NCBI RefSeq assembly: GCF_001592045.1
Contig: NZ_BCWB01000025.1
Location: 1-64,000 of the forward strand
Source: Thermobifida fusca NBRC 14071 = JCM 3263
GTDB taxonomy: Bacteria > Actinomycetota > Actinomycetes > Streptosporangiales > Streptosporangiaceae
Direction: 5' to 3'
DNA length: 64,000 nt
The notes under the pieces: generated by a model
Database searches by the model: none
The model's input: only the letters and a program-made list of their open reading frames with translations
Told to the model about the DNA's origin: nothing
Made by a program: the position numbers and the translations under genes
In this document: piece by piece, positions 38,435 to 50,940 of the stretch
Layout of the letters: each line of letters opens with the position of its first letter
How positions within the stretch are numbered: position 1 is the first letter of the stretch

Positions 38435-41400
38435 AGTGATTCGAGCTGGGCGAGCTGGTTGGCGTCGAGGGAGACCAGCGGTTCCTCCGGTGCGGGGGCG
38501 GCAGGTCCCTCCTCGGTGACGGGCTGGGCGACCGCGGCGAGGTCAGCGACCACGGGGTGGCGGAAGACGTGGCGGGCGCTGATCTCCCATCCGGCACTGC
38601 GGGCCCTGTGGACGAGGCGCAGGGTGAGGACGCTGTCGCCGCCGAGCGCGAAGAAGTCGGCGTCGGCTCCCACCTTGTCCAAGCCGAGGACTTCGGCGTA
38701 GACGGCGCACAGCGCGGCCTCCGCCTCGGTTGCGGGTTCGCGGACCGGCGCGGCGTTGTCGGCCGTGGGCGTGGGGTCGGGGAGGGCTTTGCGGTCGATC
38801 TTGCCGTTGGCGGTCAGCGGGAACTCGTCCACCACCACGAACGCCGACGGCACCATGTAGGCGGGCAGGGTCTCAGCGAGTGCGGTCCGCAACTCCCTGG
38901 GGGTGACCAGGCGTTCGGCTACCACATAACCGACGAGCCGCTGGTGGTTTCCGCTGTCGTTACGGGCCACCACCACTGCTTGGGAGATCCCGTCGATACG
39001 GGCGAGCGCGGTTTCGATCTCCCCGAGTTCGACGCGAAAACCGCGGATCTTGACCTGAAAGTCGGCACGACCCAGGAAATCCAACCGCCCATCCGATCGC
39101 CACCGCACCACATCCCCCGTGCGATACATGCGAGACCCGGGCGGACCATACGGATCAGCAACAAACCGCTGCGCAGTCAAATCGAACCGGCCGTGGTAGC
39201 CCCACGCCACCCCCTCACCAGCGATATACAGCTCCCCCGCCACACCTGGCGGCACCAGACGCAACCCCGCATCCAGCACATACACCCGCGTATTCGCCAT
39301 CGGCACGCCAATGGTGACGGGGGCGCCGCTGCGTACCCGGTCGGCGGTCGACCAGATCGTCGTCTCCGTCGGCCCATACACGTTGGTGACCTCCACCGCC
39401 CGTTCCGCCAAGGTCTCGGCGAGGGTGGCGGGGAGCGCTTCCCCACCGACGAGGACACGCAGCCCGTGCAGCGCGTGGGGTGCGGTGTCGGCGAGCATCT
39501 GCCACAGCGTGGGGGTGGCCTGCATGACGGTGGGACGCTCGGCCGCGATGAGGTCGGCTAGCGCGGCCGGGTCGCGGACAGTGTCGGGGGCGGCGAGCAC
39601 CACGGTGGCTCCGGCGAGGAGCGGCAGGTACAGCTCTAACGCGGAAATGTCGAAACTCACCGTGGTCACCGCAAGCCAAGAATCCTCGGGCTCCATAGGC
39701 ACCCGCTCAGCCATATCGGTGAGGAAGTTCGCCAGATTACGGTGCGACACCACCACACCCTTAGGCCGCCCCGTCGACCCAGACGTGTACAAGATGTACG
39801 CCGCCCCATCCACGGTGGCCGACGGCACTGCTGTGCCGGGTTCGGGACGCAGGTCCGGGTCGTCGACGCAGATCCGTGCGGTGTCCTGCGGCAGGGTCGG
39901 CTCCAGCGTTGCTGTGGTGACCACGGTGACGGCGCCCGAGTCGGTGAGCATGAAGGCGAGACGCTCCGCCGGGAAATCCGGATCCAACGGCACATAGACC
40001 GCACCAACACGCTGCACAGCCAACAGCGCAGCCACCAGCTCCGGAACCCGCGGCAGCAACACCGCCACCACCTGACCAGGCCGCACCCCACCCGCAACCA
40101 GCAGACCAGCCAGTCGCTCCACCTCAGCATCCAACCGGGCATACGACCACACGGCCCCACCACAGCGCACCGCCACCGCCCCCGGCACACGCCGCGCCCA
40201 CTCAGCCACCGCCCGATCCGGACGCACCGCCGTCACCGGCCGCCCCGTCGCATTCCACTCAGACACCAACCGGCGACGTTCTGCCCCCGACACCACCTCC
40301 ACCCCAGCAACCGGACGACACGGGTCCGCGCAGGCGTGCTCCAACACGGTGCGGAGGCGCGCCACCAGCTGTTCCGCGCTGTCATGGTCGAACAGGTCGG
40401 CCGCATAGTTGAGGGCGATGTGGGCTCCGCCGTGCCCGTCCTCGATAAACGCGAACTCCAAGTCGAATTTGGCGGTGTCCAGCGGGACTTCAACGAGCCG
40501 GGTGGCCGCGCCGAACAGGCGGTCCACATCCGAAGGGCGACGCTGGTAGGAGACCATCGTCTGGAACAGCGGGTGGCGGCTGACCGCCCGGGGCGGTTTC
40601 ACCGTGTCGACTACCGCGTCGAACGGCGCGTCGGCGCGGGCGAACGCTTCCAGGTCGACGGCACGGACCCGGTCCAGCAGGTCGGCGAAAGTAGGGTTGC
40701 CGGACAGGTTCACGCGCAACACCAGCGTGTTGAGGAAGAAGCCGACAGTGTCGTGGACGGCTTCGTCGGCGCGGTCGGCGACCGGGCTGCCCAACGGGAT
40801 GTCGTCGCCGGCGCCCAGACGGTGCAAGAGCACGGCGACAGCGGCCTGGACCACCATGAAGACGGTGACGCCGTGCTGGGCGGCGAGGCGGCGCACAGCT
40901 TCGACCAGTTCAGGGGGGAGTTCGGCACGCGCTAGGCCGCCGCGGTGGCTTGCTGTCGCCGGCCGGGGCCGGTCGGTGGGCAGGTCCAGTTCGTCGGGCA
41001 GGTCCTGCAGGGCGTGCTGCCAGTAGTCGAGTTGGCGGCGCAGCGGACTGGCGGGGTCGGTGGCCTCGCCCAACCAGTCGTGCAGCGTGGCCGCGTAGTC
41101 GCTGTACTGGGCGGGCAGCGGCTCCCAGTCGGGGGCGCGTCCCGCGGCCCGCGCCCGGTAGGCGGTGTCCAGGTCGCGCAGCAGCGGCGCGAAAGACCAC
41201 TCGTCTGCGGCAATGTGGTGGCAGACGAGGAGCAGCACACAGCCGTCGACCTGTTCCCCGGTGATCATGCGGACTCGCAGGGGGATCTGGGTGGCGAGGT
41301 CGAAGGGCTGGGCGGTGAGTTCGGCGAGCAGGTCCGCCACCGGCCCTGCGGCCTGAACTTCCGCGACGTCGACCGCGGCGTCCTCGGGGGCGAGGAGAAC

Positions 41401-44400
41401 CGGGTCGGGGCCGTCGTCGCTGCTGCGTACAAGGGTGCGCAGCACCTCGTGGCGGGCCACGAGGTCGCGGACTGCGGCGCGGAGAACATCGAGGTCGAGC
41501 CGGTCGGAGACGTGGACGGCGAGCGGCACGTTGTAGGCGCCGCGGGTCTGGTAGACCTGCTCGATGAGCCAGAGCCGCCGCTGGAAGTGGGAGAGGACAG
41601 GTGGGGCGTCTGGGCCGCGGCGGGTCACGGCGGGCCGCCGTCCGGTCTGTGTGGTGAGGCGGGCGGCAAGCGCGGCCGGGGTAGGTGCTTCGAACAGGTC
41701 GCGGACCCCGACGTCGACGCCGAGGAGGGCGCGGAGCCGGGCGACGACACGCAGTGAGAGCAGGGAGTGGCCGCCGAGCGCGAAGAAGTCAGCGTCCGCG
41801 GTGACGTCGGACCGGTCGAGGACAGCCGCGAAGACCTGGCAGACGATCTCCTCGTAGGCGGTGACCGGGTCCCGTCCGGCCGGGCCGTCCCCTGCTGCGG
41901 GCGCGGGGTCGGGGAGGGCTTTGCGGTCGATCTTGCCGTTGGCGGTCAGCGGGAACTCGTCCACCACCACGAACGCCGACGGCACCATATAGGCGGGCAG
42001 AACCGCGGCGAGCTTCTCCCGGATCTCGGCCGTGCCGGGCGCCGCTGCCCCGGCTGGGACGAGGTAGGCGACGAGCCGCTGGTGGTTTCCGCTGTCGTTA
42101 CGGGCCACCACCACTGCTTGGGAGATCCCGTCGATACGGGCGAGCGCGGTTTCGATCTCCCCGAGTTCGACGCGAAAACCGCGGATCTTGACCTGAAAGT
42201 CGGCACGACCCAGGAAATCCAACCGCCCATCCGATCGCCACCGCACCACATCCCCCGTGCGATACATGCGAGACCCGGGCGGACCATACGGATCAGCAAC
42301 AAACCGCTGCGCAGTCAAATCGAACCGGCCGTGGTAGCCCCACGCCACCCCCTCACCAGCGATATACAGCTCCCCCGCCACACCTGGCGGCACCAGACGC
42401 AACCCCGCATCCAGCACATACACCCGCGTATTCGCCATCGGCACGCCAATGGTGACGGGGGCGCCGCTGCGTACCCGGTCGGCGGTCGACCAGATCGTCG
42501 TCTCCGTCGGCCCATACACGTTGTGGACGACGGCTGCCCGGCTGGCGAGCACGTCCGCCAGCGGTACGGGCAGCGCCTCGCCTCCCACGAGGATCCGCAA
42601 CCCGTTGAGCACGTCCGGATCCTCGTCGGCGAGCATCTGCCACAGCGTGGGGGTGGCCTGCATGATCGTGGGCTGGCTGGCGCGCATGACCGCGGCGAGT
42701 TCCCGCGGATCGCGCACCGTGGCGGCGTCCACGAGGGTGATCGTCGCTCCGGCGAGGAGCGGCAGGTACAGCTCCAACGCGGAAATGTCGAAACTCACCG
42801 TGGTCACCGCAAGCCAAGAATCCTGCGGCCCCATAGGCACCCGCTCAGCCATATCGGTGAGGAAGTTCGCCAGATTACGGTGCGACACCACCACACCCTT
42901 AGGCCGCCCCGTCGACCCAGACGTGTACAAGATGTACGCCGCCCCATCCGGGCCGTCCCAGGCCGGTGCCGGAGTGTCGGGGGCAGCGGGTGCTGTATCG
43001 TCAAGGAGGATTCGGCCCACTCCCGCGGGTACTGCCGCCTCGAGTCCGCGAGTGGTGACCACGGTGACGGCGCCCGAGTCGGTGAGCATGAAGGCGAGAC
43101 GCTCCGCCGGGAAATCCGGATCCAACGGCACATAGACCGCACCAACACGCTGCACAGCCAACAGCGCAGCCACCAGCTCCGGAACCCGCGGCAGCAACAC
43201 CGCCACCACCTGACCAGGCCGCACCCCACCCGCAACCAGCAGACCAGCCAGTCGCTCCACCTCAGCATCCAACCGGGCATACGACCACACGGCCCCACCA
43301 CAGCGCACCGCCACCGCCCCCGGCACACGCCGCGCCCACTCAGCCACCGCCCGATCCGGACGCACCGCCGTCACCGGCCGCCCCGTCGCATTCCACTCCC
43401 CGAGCATGCGGGACTGTTCTGCCTCCGCGGCTACGCCCACGGTGCCGACGCGGGCCCCCGGATCCGTGGCGATGCGGGTGAGGAGGTCGCGGAAGCGGTC
43501 CAGGAGCGCGTGGGCCTGCGCGGAGTCGACCGCGTCGGGGCGGTGGCACAACCGCAGTTGCAGGCGCGGTCCGGGAAACACGTTGACGGAGACCGGATAG
43601 TGGGTGGTGTCGGTGACGTCGACGTCGCGCAGCCGCACGCCCGCGTATTCTTCGTCGGCCACCGCGTCCCGGTACGGGAAGTTCTCGAAGACGAGGAGGG
43701 TGTCGAAGAGCGGTGCGGTACCGGTGAGCTCCTGCAGCCGGGTGAGGCCGACATGGTGATGTTCGGCGAGCGCGGCCTGTCGACGCTGCAGGTCGATGAG
43801 GAGGTCGGCGATGTTCCGGGCCGGGTGGGCGCGGAGCCGTACCGCGATGGTGTTGATGAACAGGCCGAGGATGTCGTCGACCCCGTCGAGTTCGGCGGGC
43901 CGCCCGGAGACGGTGACCCCGAAGACGACGTCGTCGCGCCCGGTGAGCCCGGCCAGCAGCAGGCCCCATGCTGTTTGGACGAGGACTCCGACGGTCACGC
44001 CGAGGGAACGGGCGGTCTCGGTGAGTCGGGCGGTCTCCTCCTCACTGAGTTCAGCGAAGAGTTCCTGCTGGGCTCCGTCACCGCCGTAGGGGTCGGCGTC
44101 GGGGGCGAGCAGGGACGGTCCGGGCAGGTCGGCGAGTTCCGCCCGCCAGGCGCGGTCCGCGGCTGCCAGGTCCCGGTCGGCCAGCCACACCAGGTAGTCG
44201 CGGAAGGTGGCCGTGGGCGGCGGGCTGGTGGGGTTGGCGTACAGGGTGAACAGCTCCCGCAGGAAGAGCGGGGTGGACCAGCCGTCGAGCAGGGTGTGGT
44301 GGTCGGTGACCACGAGCCGGTGGTGGTCCGGGGCCAGGCGGATGAGGACGAAGCGGATCAGGGGCGGACGGGCGAGGTCGAAAGGGGTGTCCCGTTCTTC

Positions 44401-47400
44401 GGCGCGTAGTTGCGCGCAGCAGGCCTCCTGGGCTGCCGCGTCCTGTCCGGACAGGTCGACGATGCGCCAGCGGAGCGCCACCTCAGCGGGGACGAACTGG
44501 ACAGTGTCGGTGCCGTCGCTCCAGAAGCCGACGCGCAGCGACGGGTGCCGGTCGAGGAGGGCAGCAGCGGCATCCCGCAGCCGGTCCGCGTCCAACAGCC
44601 CGGTAATGTCCGTGCACGACTGGGTGGTGTAGGCGTCGCGGCCGCCGCTGTAGAGGCTGTGGAAGACTAGCCCGGCTTGGAGCGGTGTGGGCGGCCACAG
44701 GTCGACGATCCGCGGGTTGGCGACGTCGGCGTGCTCCGCCCAGTCGCGGGCGATCCGGGTGATGCGCTCCTGGTCGACGGCGACGAGCGGCACGTCGGAG
44801 GGGGTGAGGGTGCACACGCCGGGGGTGGCGGCGTAGGTGGTGAGGCTGCGCAGCGCCGCGGTGAACTCTTCGGCGAGGAAAGCCACGTCGGCGGTGTCGT
44901 GGACGCCTTCGGCCCACCGCCAGGTGACCGCCAGCTGGGGGCCGCGGGCAGTGTCGCGGGCGGCGATACCGACTTCCAAACCGCAGGTGAGCGGCTGGTC
45001 GGGGTCTTCGTCGAGCAGCAGGTCCGCCACCTCTGGGGCGGTCTGCCAGGGCTCGTCGTGGGAGGCGCCGAACCGGCCCAGGTAGTTGAAGAGGATGTCG
45101 GAGCGGGCCGCATGCGCGAGAGCAGGCGCGGTCTCGGGGTTGAGGCGGCGCAGCAGGCCGTAGCCGAGGCCGTCGCCGGGTACGGCGCGCAGGGTCTCCT
45201 TGACGCGGGCGAGGGCCGCTCCGACGTCGGCGGCCTGGTCGCGGGTGAGCGCCAACCGGACCGGGTGGGCGCTGGTGAACCAGCCGACGGTGCGGGTGGT
45301 GTCGGCGGGTTCGGCCAGCTCGTAGCGTCCGTGTCCTTCGACGTCGACGAGCACGCCGCTGTCGGCGTGGCCGTGCCGTGCCCGCAGCCGGGCGGCAGCC
45401 ACGGCCAGGGCGGTGAGCAGCAGTTCGTCAACGCCCATGCCCAGGGCGGGACCGGTGTCGGTGAGCACAGCGGCCGACAGGTCGGGGTCGACAGTCCACT
45501 CCATGCTGCGGCGCGTAGCTACCGTGTCGCCTGCGTTGAGGGGTCTCATGCCGAGCGGCTGGTGGGTGGCGGGGTCGACGGTCCGCTGCCAGTAGTCGAG
45601 TTCCGCGACGCGTGCGGCGCGGCGCGCTTCCGCGGCGAGCAGGCGGGTCCAACGGCGCAGCGAGGTTCCGGCCGGGGCGAGGGCCGGGGGGTGTCCTTGG
45701 GCTCGGGCTGTCACAGCGGCACGCAGGTCGGGGCCGAGGATCCGCCAGGAGACCCCGTCGACCACGAAATGGTGGATGCGCAGCAGCAGCCGCCCGGTGC
45801 GGTGCGCACCCCGGTCGAACCAGACCGCGGCCAGGGTGCGGCCTTGGGCCAGGTCGATTCGGTCAGCGGCGCGCGCGTTCTCCCGGGCCACTGCTGCGGC
45901 CAGGTCGGTGTCGGTCCACTCGGCGGCATCCACCCGGCGCAGCAGACCGGAGGGGACCGTGTCAGGCGGGGCGACCTGCAGGGCGGTGCCGGTGGCGTGC
46001 AGCCGCAGCGCGTCGTGGTGGCGGACGAGGTCGCCCAGGGCGGCGGCGAGGACCTCTTCGCTGAGGCCGGGCGGGGTGCACAGGACCTGCGACTGGGCGA
46101 ACCGCGCGGGGGGCACGCCCTGGTCGAGCAGGTCAGCCATGAGAGGGGTGGGCTGCAGGTCGCCGACAGGATCGTCGTCCGGCTCAGCGGCAGAATGCCC
46201 GGTGAGGGGGGTGGCGGCCGCGGCGAGCCGGGCCACGGTGGGCCGGTCGAAGACGTCGCGCACCCGCAGCGCCAGTCCGGCGGCCCGGGCCCGGTTGACC
46301 AGTTGGATCGCGGTGATGCTGTCCCCGCCGAGCCGGAAGAAGTCGTCGTGGACTCCCACGGTCGGCACGCCGAGGACGTAGGCGAAGATGTCCGCCAAGG
46401 TCTGCTGCCGGGGGGTGGCGGGCGCATCGTGGCTGCCGGCGCTCTCCACTCCCGGGTCGGGCAGGGCGGCCCGGTCCAGTTTCCCGTTGGGGGTCACCGG
46501 AAGGTCGCTGGTGAACACGACCGCCGCGGGCACCATAGCGTCGGGCAGGTGTTCGGCGAGGTGGGCGCGGAGCTGGTCGGGGGTGAGGGTGACTCCCTGG
46601 TGGAGCACCACGTGGGCGCTGAGCCGCACCGATCCGGAGGCAGCGGTGTGGGCGGCGACCGCGCAGCGGGCCACCGCGGGATGGGTTTCCGCGACTGCTT
46701 CGATTTCCTCTACTTCGACGCGGAATCCGCGGACCTGGAGCTGGGTGTCGACGCGGCCGAGGTATTCGAGCTGGCCGTCAGCGCGCTGCCGCACCCGGTC
46801 CCCGGTGCGGTACATGCGGCTGCCGGGCGGACCGTACGGATCGGCAACGAACCGGTCCGCGGTCTGGTCGGGGCGGCCCAGGTAGCCTCGCGCGACCTGG
46901 ACGCCGGCCAGGTAGAGTTCGCCGGCCACCCCGACCGGCACCGGCTGCAGCGCGTCGTCGAGGATGCGGACGGCCACGCCGGGGACGGGTCGGCCCACGG
47001 TAGGGGTGTCGCTGTCTGCCACGGACGCCACGAGCGCGTCCACCGTGTTCTCGGTGGGCCCGTAGCAGTTGACGGCGCGGGTGGCGGGGAGGGAGCGCAG
47101 GCGGCGCCACAGGTCCTCGGGGCAGGCTTCCCCACCGAAGCTGAGGAGGTGCGGCAGGTGCCGCACCTGCCCGGAGTCGAGCAGGCCGCGCAGGTAGGTG
47201 GGGGTGAAGTCGAGGTAGTCGATGCGGTGGGCGGAGATGTAGGCGCCGAGGCGGGCGTAGTCGTAGATGTAGTCGTCGCCGAGCAGGTGGAGTTCGTGGC
47301 CGTAGAGCAGGCCGAGCAACTGGTCCCAGGACGCGTCGAAACCGAACGACCCGGTGTGGCCGACCCGCAGGCGCTGCGCGGCCGTACCGTCGAACAGGAC

Positions 47401-49305
47401 GTGGCGGTGGGCGGCGACCAGGTTGGCGAGGGCCCGGTGAGGGACGACGACGCCCTTAGGCTTCCCCGTGGTTCCGGAGGTGTAGATGAGGTAGGCCGCG
47501 TTGTCGGGGTGCGGCAGGGGCAGCGGTTCGCTGGTCGTGGGGGTTTCCGCGAGGCGGGTGCGCACCTGGGGGTCGGCGAGGTCGATGCGGTGCGCGTCCC
47601 CGAAGTCCGGGAGGGGCGCGCCGAAGTCCGGTGCGGTCACCGCCACCACCGGACGGGTGTCGGCGACGATGGCGGCGAGCCGCTCCACGGGGTGGGCCGG
47701 GTCCAGGTACACGTAGGCGCCGCCGGCGCGCAGCACCGCGAACAAGGCGACGAGCACGTCCAGGGTGCGGGGCAGGGCGAGCGCCACGATCCGCTCCGGG
47801 CCGACCCCGTGTGCGCGCAGGAGCCGGGCCAGCCGGTCGACGCGGTCGAGGAACTCGGCCCGGGTCACACTGCGGCCGTCGGCAACCACGGCGACAGCGT
47901 CCGGGTCGTCTGCAGCGAGCTGGTCGAGCAGGCTGGGGATGAGCGGGGGGTGCTCGTCGACCGGTGGTGCAGCGGACCCGGCCGCGGTGGCGCCGGTGTA
48001 GTCGAGGCGTGCCACAGGAGTGTGGGCCGGGGCCGCAGCGGCCGCGTCGAGCAGGCGGACGATCTCGGCGAGTCGAGCTTGGACGTCTGCGGGATCGTAG
48101 CGGCGGTCGTTGGCGTTGGCTTCCAGGGTGAGGCCGCCGTGCGGGGCGCGGTAGACCGAGAGAGCCAGATCGTCGACGGGCCCCTCGGACAGGGTCACCG
48201 TGGTAGCGGAAACCCCGTCGAAGGACAGGTCGTAGTCGAACAGTTTGATGTTGATCTCAGGGCCGAACAGCGGGCGGTCCGTGCCGACCAGGGCGAGGTC
48301 GCGGCGCAGCCATTCAGCGCGGTAGCGCTGGTGGGCGCGCAGGTCGCGGAGCGCGGCCGCGGTGGCGGCGACAACCTGTTCCACCGTGTCCCCGGGGCGG
48401 ACGTGCACCCGCAGCGGCAGCACGTTGACCACCATGGCGGGGGTGCGCAGCGCGGCCCGGCCGAGCCGCCCCATGACCGGGATGCCGAGGACTACGTCGC
48501 GGTGCCCGGTCATCCGGGACAGGTAGGCGGCAGAGCTGGCGATCACGGTGTCCGCCCAGGTGGCCCCGGTGCGCTCCCCCAGTTCGGTGAGCCCGGTGAG
48601 AACGTCGGCGGCCACGTCGGCCCGTGCCCGCAGCACCCCGGCGTAGGGCGCCTGCGGGCGGGAGGACAGCAGGGCTGTGGGGTAGCCGTCGCCGAGCAGT
48701 CCGGTCCAGTAGGCGCGGTCGGCCGCGCACTGTTCGGAGGCGGCGTAGGCGGTTTCGTCGGCGACGATGTCGGCGAGGCTGCCGAACCGGGACGGCGGCG
48801 GTTCCTGGCCGCGTCCCAGGGCGGTGTAGACGTCGGCGACCCGCCGGGCGAGCAGGGTGACCGCGTAGGCGTCGACGAGGATGTGGTGGTAGCGCTGGTA
48901 CCAGTACCAGCGGCGTTCCCCTACCCGCAGGAGGGCGTAGCGGACGAGCGGCTCGTCCGTGTCGAACCGGACCGGGTGCGCCATGTCGCGGCGCATCCAC
49001 GCGGCGGCGGCGTGCCGCGGGTCGGCTTCCGCGGTGAGGTCGTGGACCTCCACCACTCCCGCACCGTCGGCACGGATCTCCTGCACGGCGGTGTCGCCCC
49101 GGGCCACCGGGCGGGACCGCAGCGTTTCGCTGTCCCGGACGACGCTCTCCACGGCACGGATGAACCGGTCGACGTCGAGGTCGGCGGGGATGTCGGTGTA
49201 TTGGCCGACGTTGAACACGGGGCTGTCCGGCACGATCTGCTGGGCGTACCAGACTCCGGCCTGTGCGTCGGTGAGAGGCAGCCGAGTGGTGGAGGTGTCC
49301 GACAT
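38416..49305 (-). CDS. fscG: NRPS FscG: C-A-T-E-C-A-T-C-A-T, first three modules (Arg, Gly, Gly)
   Basis: A 3629-residue NRPS. Domains with landmarks: starter C (HHILVDAYA, ~141), A1 (FDASWDQ, ~655), T1 (GGDS, ~995), E ([10 protein letters not shown], ~1178), C2 (HHTLLDGWS, ~1668), A2 (FDISALEL, ~2170), T2 (GGHS, ~2512), C3 (HHIAADEWS, ~2697), A3 (~3215), T3 (GGDS, ~3555). The pockets of A2 and A3 read D-I-L-Q-L-G-V-I-W, the known glycine code. A1 reads D-A-D-D-L-F-C-V-D, with three acidic residues that would suit arginine. The E domain then gives the D form. The protein ends in a Pro/Glu linker and helix [16 protein letters not shown], a likely docking element for FscH. A2 and A3 share near-identical DNA blocks (separate entries). 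The start is ATG 49305 behind AAGGAG. Confidence 0.95.
38931..40260. repeat. Repeat copy 1: module-3 A-domain blocks of fscG
   Basis: Three blocks are near-identical to module 2 at a constant offset of 3138 bp: 38931-39385, 39608-39811 and 39914-40260. The sequence between them differs. The first and third blocks use many T-ending codons, unlike the GC3-rich surroundings. The pattern suggests module duplication followed by patchy gene conversion. Confidence 0.9.
42069..43398. repeat. Repeat copy 2: module-2 A-domain blocks of fscG
   Basis: Partner of the repeat at 38931-40260. Blocks are 42069-42523, 42746-42949 and 43052-43398. The blocks cover the A-domain start and nucleotide-binding loop, the FDIS core and the C-terminal A subdomain. 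The C and T domains of the two modules are clearly different. Confidence 0.9.
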
Positions 49306-49335
49306 CAGTTACTGCTCCTTAGACACGGGGCGGGG

Positions 49336-49590
49336 TTAGGGCTGCTGGGTGAGGAGCACCAGCCAGGCCGCGATGGTGGGTTCTTCCGCGAGGTCGGCGA
49401 AGTCGGCGGAGATGCCGTCTTTCCGCCAGGTTTCGAGGAGGCTCATCAACCTGATGGAGTCCAGTCCCCGGTCCAGCAGGTTTTCGTGGGGGTCGATGGA
49501 GTCGGCGGGTTCGCCGAGCAGCCGGGCGATGTCGGCGCGCATCCGCTCTTCGGTGATCACAGAGTGACGTACCGTGTCGTCGTTGGTCAT
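49336..49590 (-). CDS. Stand-alone aryl carrier protein
   Basis: An 84-residue carrier protein whose phosphopantetheine Ser lies in DRGLDSIRLM near residue 45, with the flanking acidic helix typical of the ArCP at the end of EntB/DhbB. Here it is a separate protein rather than fused to the isochorismatase. It would carry 2,3-dihydroxybenzoate from the DhbE homologue to the starter C domain of FscG, the next gene (30 bp downstream). ATG 49590 has GGAGA upstream. Confidence 0.88.
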   Translation of the reverse strand: MTNDDTVRHSVITEERMRADIARLLGEPADSIDPHENLLDRGLDSIRLMSLLETWRKDGISADFADLAEEPTIAAWLVLLTQQP

Positions 49591-49620
49591 GGTTGTCTCC
49601 GTTGCGGGGGTTTGCAGTGG

Positions 49621-50937
49621 TTAGGACGTGGCGCGGCGCGCTTCGATGGAGTCGATGATCTCGGCGGCGCGGGTGGCGACGTTGGACAGCAGCACCGAGG
49701 AGATCCCGTGCGTGTGCTCGGTGCCGCCCTGCAGGTACAGGCCGCAGGTGACGGTGTCGTCGGTGACGATCCGGTAGTCGCGCTGCAGAGAAGGCCGACC
49801 GGCGGCGTCGAACACGCAGTGGTGGCCGAGGTCGCCGAGCAGCGGCCGGATGTCCACCGGCTGGTAGCCGGTCGCGTAGACCACGTGGTCGACGGTGAGC
49901 ACGGTCTGTTTTCCGCTGACCTGGTCTTCCAGGGTGAGGTCGACCCGGTCGTCGGTCTCGGTAAGCGCGACGACTCGCGTCATGTTGTGGATCTGCAGCC
50001 GCGGTTTTCCGCGGACGCGTTCGGCGTAGAAGCGCCGGTACAGTTCAGCGATGAGGTCCGGGTCCACCGCGGAGTAGTTCGTGTTGCGGTGGTAGTGCAT
50101 GAGTTCGTCTTTGAACTCTTGGGGTGCGTCGTAGTAGGCATCGACTGCCTCGGGGTCGAAGATGCGGTTGGCGAACGGGGTGTCGTCGGACGGGCTGTAG
50201 CCGTAGCGGGAGAACACCGCGTGGACGGGGAGGTCGGCGAACCGCTGGTGGAGGTGGCCGACGACTTCGGCAGCGCTCTGTCCTGCCCCCACCACCGCGA
50301 AACCGTGCACCGGGGCTGCGGGCAGATCAGCGAGGCGGTGTAACAGGTGTTCGCTGTGCCAGACCCGGTCTGAGGGGTGCACCCCCTCGGGCATGCTGGG
50401 GCGCAGGCCGGGGGCGAGGACGACGTTGCGGGCGCGTTCCACGGTTTCCCGGCCGGCAGTGTCGCGGGCGACGACGTCGAGGTAGACGACTTTCCCGTGC
50501 CGGGTGACGGGGCGCAGCGCCACCACGTGCTGTCCGTAGCGCACCTGGTCGCTGACCCGCTGGGCGCACCACACCAGGTAGTCGTGGAATTCGGCGCGCA
50601 GCGGGAAGAGCGTCTTGTGGTTGATGAAGTCGTGCAGCCGTCCCATCCGGTGGAGGAAGGACAGGAAGCTAAAGTCGCTGGCCGGGTTGCGGGGGGTGAC
50701 CAGGTCTTTGAGGAAGGAGATCTGCATGGTGGCGTCGTCCAGCAGCATCCCCTGGTGCCAGCTGAAGCGTTCTTGGCGTTCCAGGAACAGCCCGGTGGGG
50801 GCTTTTCCGCCTGCGGCGCGGCGCTCTCGCAGCGCAATGGCCAGGCCCAGGTTGGAGGGGCCGAAGCCGACGCCGACCAGGTCGTGGACGGGGCGTTCGG
50901 AGGTGTCGGACACCTCGTGGTCGAGGGACGGTGTCAT
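49621..50937 (-). CDS. L-ornithine N5-monooxygenase (SidA/PvdA family)
   Basis: A 438-residue flavin-dependent N-hydroxylase. The FAD motif VGVGFGPSNLGLAIAL is near residue 21, the WHQGMLLDDATMQISFLKDL segment near residue 60 and the NADPH motif AVVGAGQSAAEV near residue 215. Near the C-terminus is YATGYQP. It makes the N5-hydroxyornithine that FscI activates, which supplies the hydroxamate iron ligand. The start is ATG 50937, 3 bp behind the isochorismatase gene, so the two are tightly coupled. Confidence 0.94.
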   Translation of the reverse strand: MTPSLDHEVSDTSERPVHDLVGVGFGPSNLGLAIALRERRAAGGKAPTGLFLERQERFSWHQGMLLDDATMQISFLKDLVTPRNPASDFSFLSFLHRMGRLHDFINHKTLFPLRAEFHDYLVWCAQRVSDQVRYGQHVVALRPVTRHGKVVYLDVVARDTAGRETVERARNVVLAPGLRPSMPEGVHPSDRVWHSEHLLHRLADLPAAPVHGFAVVGAGQSAAEVVGHLHQRFADLPVHAVFSRYGYSPSDDTPFANRIFDPEAVDAYYDAPQEFKDELMHYHRNTNYSAVDPDLIAELYRRFYAERVRGKPRLQIHNMTRVVALTETDDRVDLTLEDQVSGKQTVLTVDHVVYATGYQPVDIRPLLGDLGHHCVFDAAGRPSLQRDYRIVTDDTVTCGLYLQGGTEHTHGISSVLLSNVATRAAEIIDSIEARRATS

Positions 50938-50940
50938 GGG

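Noticed and set aside
38931-43398. Treating the fscG repeats as an assembly artefact
   Set aside because: The blocks are interrupted by clearly different sequence at the same offset, and both modules are complete and in frame, so a real mosaic is more likely. Long reads would settle it.
44677-50343. 1888-codon open frame on the plus strand, opposite fscG
   Set aside because: It is the antisense shadow of GC-rich NRPS coding DNA. Its translation is Gly/Val/Arg/Asp/Gln-rich with no domain, and the minus frame has complete NRPS motifs.
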